This document shows, in pieces, positions 5,456 through 6,762 of a stretch of DNA of 6,762 nucleotides. Numbering within the stretch: the stretch's first letter is position 1; every line of letters begins with the position of its first letter. This stretch comes from Betaproteobacteria bacterium UBA6910 (lineage in GTDB: Bacteria; Pseudomonadota; Gammaproteobacteria; Burkholderiales; UBA6910), in NCBI GenBank assembly GCA_002451065.1, contig DKBC01000310.1:1-6762 (forward strand), in the 5' to 3' direction. The position numbers and the translations under genes were made by a program. The notes under the pieces were generated by a model, which saw only the letters and a program-made list of their open reading frames with translations, was not told the DNA's origin and did no database searches.

Positions 5456-6762
5456 ATGCGCATCCGCCATCACGGCCCGGCGCCCAAAGACCGCAACGAC
5501 ATCAAGACCATACGCACCCTGCTCCCCTACCTCTGGGAGTTCAAGGGGCGGGTGGTGCTGGCGCTTACGCTGCTGATTTTCGCCAAGCTTGCCAACGTGG
5601 CGGTGCCCCTGGTGCTGAAGGACATCGTAGACGCCCTGGACAAACCTCAGGCGCTGCTGGCGCTGCCGGTGTTCCTGGTGCTTGCCTACGGGGTCCTGCG
5701 CCTGTGCTCGACTCTGTTCGGCGAATTGCGGGACGCGGTTTTTGCCAAGGTCACCCAGCGTGCGATCCGCAGGGTTGCAATGCGGGTGTTCACTCATCTT
5801 CACGCGCTTTCTCTGCGCTTCCACCTGGAGCGCCAGACCGGCGGCGTTTCCCGGGACATCGAGCGCGGCACCCGCGGCATCTCGTTCCTGCTCAATTTCA
5901 TGCTGTTCAACATCCTGCCGACTCTGGTGGAAATCGGGCTGGTGGCGGGCATCCTGCTCTCGAAGTACGCGGCGATCTTTTCGGTGGTGACGTTCATAAC
6001 CCTGGCGCTGTACATCGCGTTCACCCTCATCATCACCGAGTGGCGAATGATCTTTCGGCGCACCATGAACGACATGGACAGCAAGGCCAACACGCGCGCC
6101 ATCGATTCGCTGCTCAACTATGAAACCGTCAAGTACTTTGGAAACGAATCCTGGGAGACGCGCCGTTACGACGAGAGCCTCACCAAGTGGGAGGCAGCGG
6201 CGGTCAAGAACCAGACTTCCCTGGCGGCCCTCAACGCGGGTCAGAGCCTGATTGTGGCGCTGGGGGTGACCCTCCTCATGCTTCTCGCCGCGAACGGCGT
6301 GGTGAACGGCGACATGACGTTGGGCGACCTGGTGCTGGTGAACGCCTACATGATCCAGCTTTATATGCCGTTGCATTTTCTGGGCTTCGTCTACCGGGAA
6401 ATCAAGCACTCTCTGGCGGACATGGAAAAGATGTTCAGCCTCATGGAAGAGAATGCCGAGGTGCGGGACAAACCCGGCGCGTCCGAGCTTCTGCCGGGCG
6501 AGGCGGACGTACGATTCGAGAACGTGGACTTCAGCTACGAGCCCAAGCGCCAGATCCTATTCGACGTCAGCTTCGCGGTGCCGGCGGGAAAGACGGTGGC
6601 CGTGGTCGGGGCCAGCGGATCGGGAAAGTCCACCCTGGCGCGGCTGCTGTTCCGCTTCTACGACGTCAGCGGCGGGCGCATCCTGATGAACGGCCAGGAT
6701 CTGAGGGAAGTGACGCAGAAATCGCTGCGGGCGGCCATCGGCATCGTGCCCCAGGACACGGT
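5456..6762 (+). CDS. Atm1-type half ABC exporter (partial at right edge)
   Basis: The frame is open from ATG 5456 to the end of the window, 435 full codons, with no stop. Seen: a membrane domain with about six hydrophobic segments (roughly residues 32-52, 66-84, 145-168, 173-194, 262-279, 292-311), the Atm1/HMT1 signature NYETVKYFGNE at 221-231, a nucleotide-binding domain from about 350, Tyr361 as the A-loop aromatic, Walker A GASGSGKST at 385-393 and the Q-loop Gln433 near the edge. The ABC signature and Walker B lie outside. Family knowledge: Atm1 homodimers in the inner membrane export glutathione-linked sulfur species or metal-thiol conjugates; bacterial members are linked to heavy-metal tolerance. 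No clear Shine-Dalgarno precedes 5456. An in-frame ATG at 5417, right after a G-run, would add 13 residues. The start at 5456 is preferred because the family's similarity begins there. The gene is divergent from the minus-strand operon. Confidence 0.9.
   Translation, partial: MRIRHHGPAPKDRNDIKTIRTLLPYLWEFKGRVVLALTLLIFAKLANVAVPLVLKDIVDALDKPQALLALPVFLVLAYGVLRLCSTLFGELRDAVFAKVTQRAIRRVAMRVFTHLHALSLRFHLERQTGGVSRDIERGTRGISFLLNFMLFNILPTLVEIGLVAGILLSKYAAIFSVVTFITLALYIAFTLIITEWRMIFRRTMNDMDSKANTRAIDSLLNYETVKYFGNESWETRRYDESLTKWEAAAVKNQTSLAALNAGQSLIVALGVTLLMLLAANGVVNGDMTLGDLVLVNAYMIQLYMPLHFLGFVYREIKHSLADMEKMFSLMEENAEVRDKPGASELLPGEADVRFENVDFSYEPKRQILFDVSFAVPAGKTVAVVGASGSGKSTLARLLFRFYDVSGGRILMNGQDLREVTQKSLRAAIGIVPQDT

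Noticed and set aside
4753..6123. A 456-codon open frame on the + strand
   Set aside because: It runs antisense through the AbfD-like gene and then out of frame through the Atm1-type exporter. Its sequence is low-complexity Gly/Ala/Arg/His with no family features; it is a GC-rich shadow frame.
5426..6409. A 327-codon open frame on the - strand
   Set aside because: It is antisense to the exporter gene, with a His/Gln/Arg/Val-rich composition typical of an opposite-strand shadow and no recognisable motifs.

Overview
The window looks like part of a GC-rich proteobacterial chromosome, most likely from a sulfur-oxidising beta- or gammaproteobacterium. This rests on proteobacterial-type ClsB, Atm1-family ABC transporter and Sox cytochrome sequences and on uniformly GC-rich codon use. 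No genus can be named, and there are no rRNA or tRNA genes, insertion sequences, CRISPR arrays or phage genes.

Layout: (1) 1-600 (+), the 3' part of a cardiolipin synthase B (clsB)-like gene. (2) 601-811, an intergenic region with a 10-bp inverted repeat, then a strong Shine-Dalgarno. (3) 812-2056 (+), a single-chain SoxX-SoxA fusion, a periplasmic three-haem cytochrome of thiosulfate oxidation. (4) 2057-2274, a dense intergenic region with two strong intrinsic terminators. Between them lies a near-consensus sigma-54 (-24/-12) site, followed by a sequence that folds like a bacterial small RNA and carries an anti-Shine-Dalgarno stretch. (5) 5337-2275 (-), a tight three-gene operon: a 4-hydroxyphenylacetate 3-hydroxylase / 4-hydroxybutyryl-CoA dehydratase superfamily protein, an ISOC1/2-like isochorismatase-fold hydrolase coupled to it by a TGATG overlap, and a metallo-beta-lactamase-fold hydrolase. 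A sigma-70-like promoter with a perfect TTGACA lies just upstream. (6) 5456-6762 (+), an Atm1-type half ABC exporter that runs off the right edge.

How it fits together: SoxXA normally forms the cysteine-thioether bond between thiosulfate and SoxY, but no soxYZ, soxB or soxCD is present here and the fused gene looks monocistronic. The minus-strand operon looks like a small catabolic or detoxifying unit (flavin-dependent superfamily enzyme plus two hydrolases) with an unknown substrate. Its first enzyme keeps the superfamily fold motifs but appears to lack two of the four iron-sulfur ligands and the glutamate residues of classical 4-hydroxybutyryl-CoA dehydratase, so that reaction should not be assigned to it.

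The best leads are the possible sigma-54-dependent small RNA at about 2189-2276, the SoxX-SoxA fusion with a possible change of a haem ligand, and the divergent superfamily enzyme with a Cys-containing tail.
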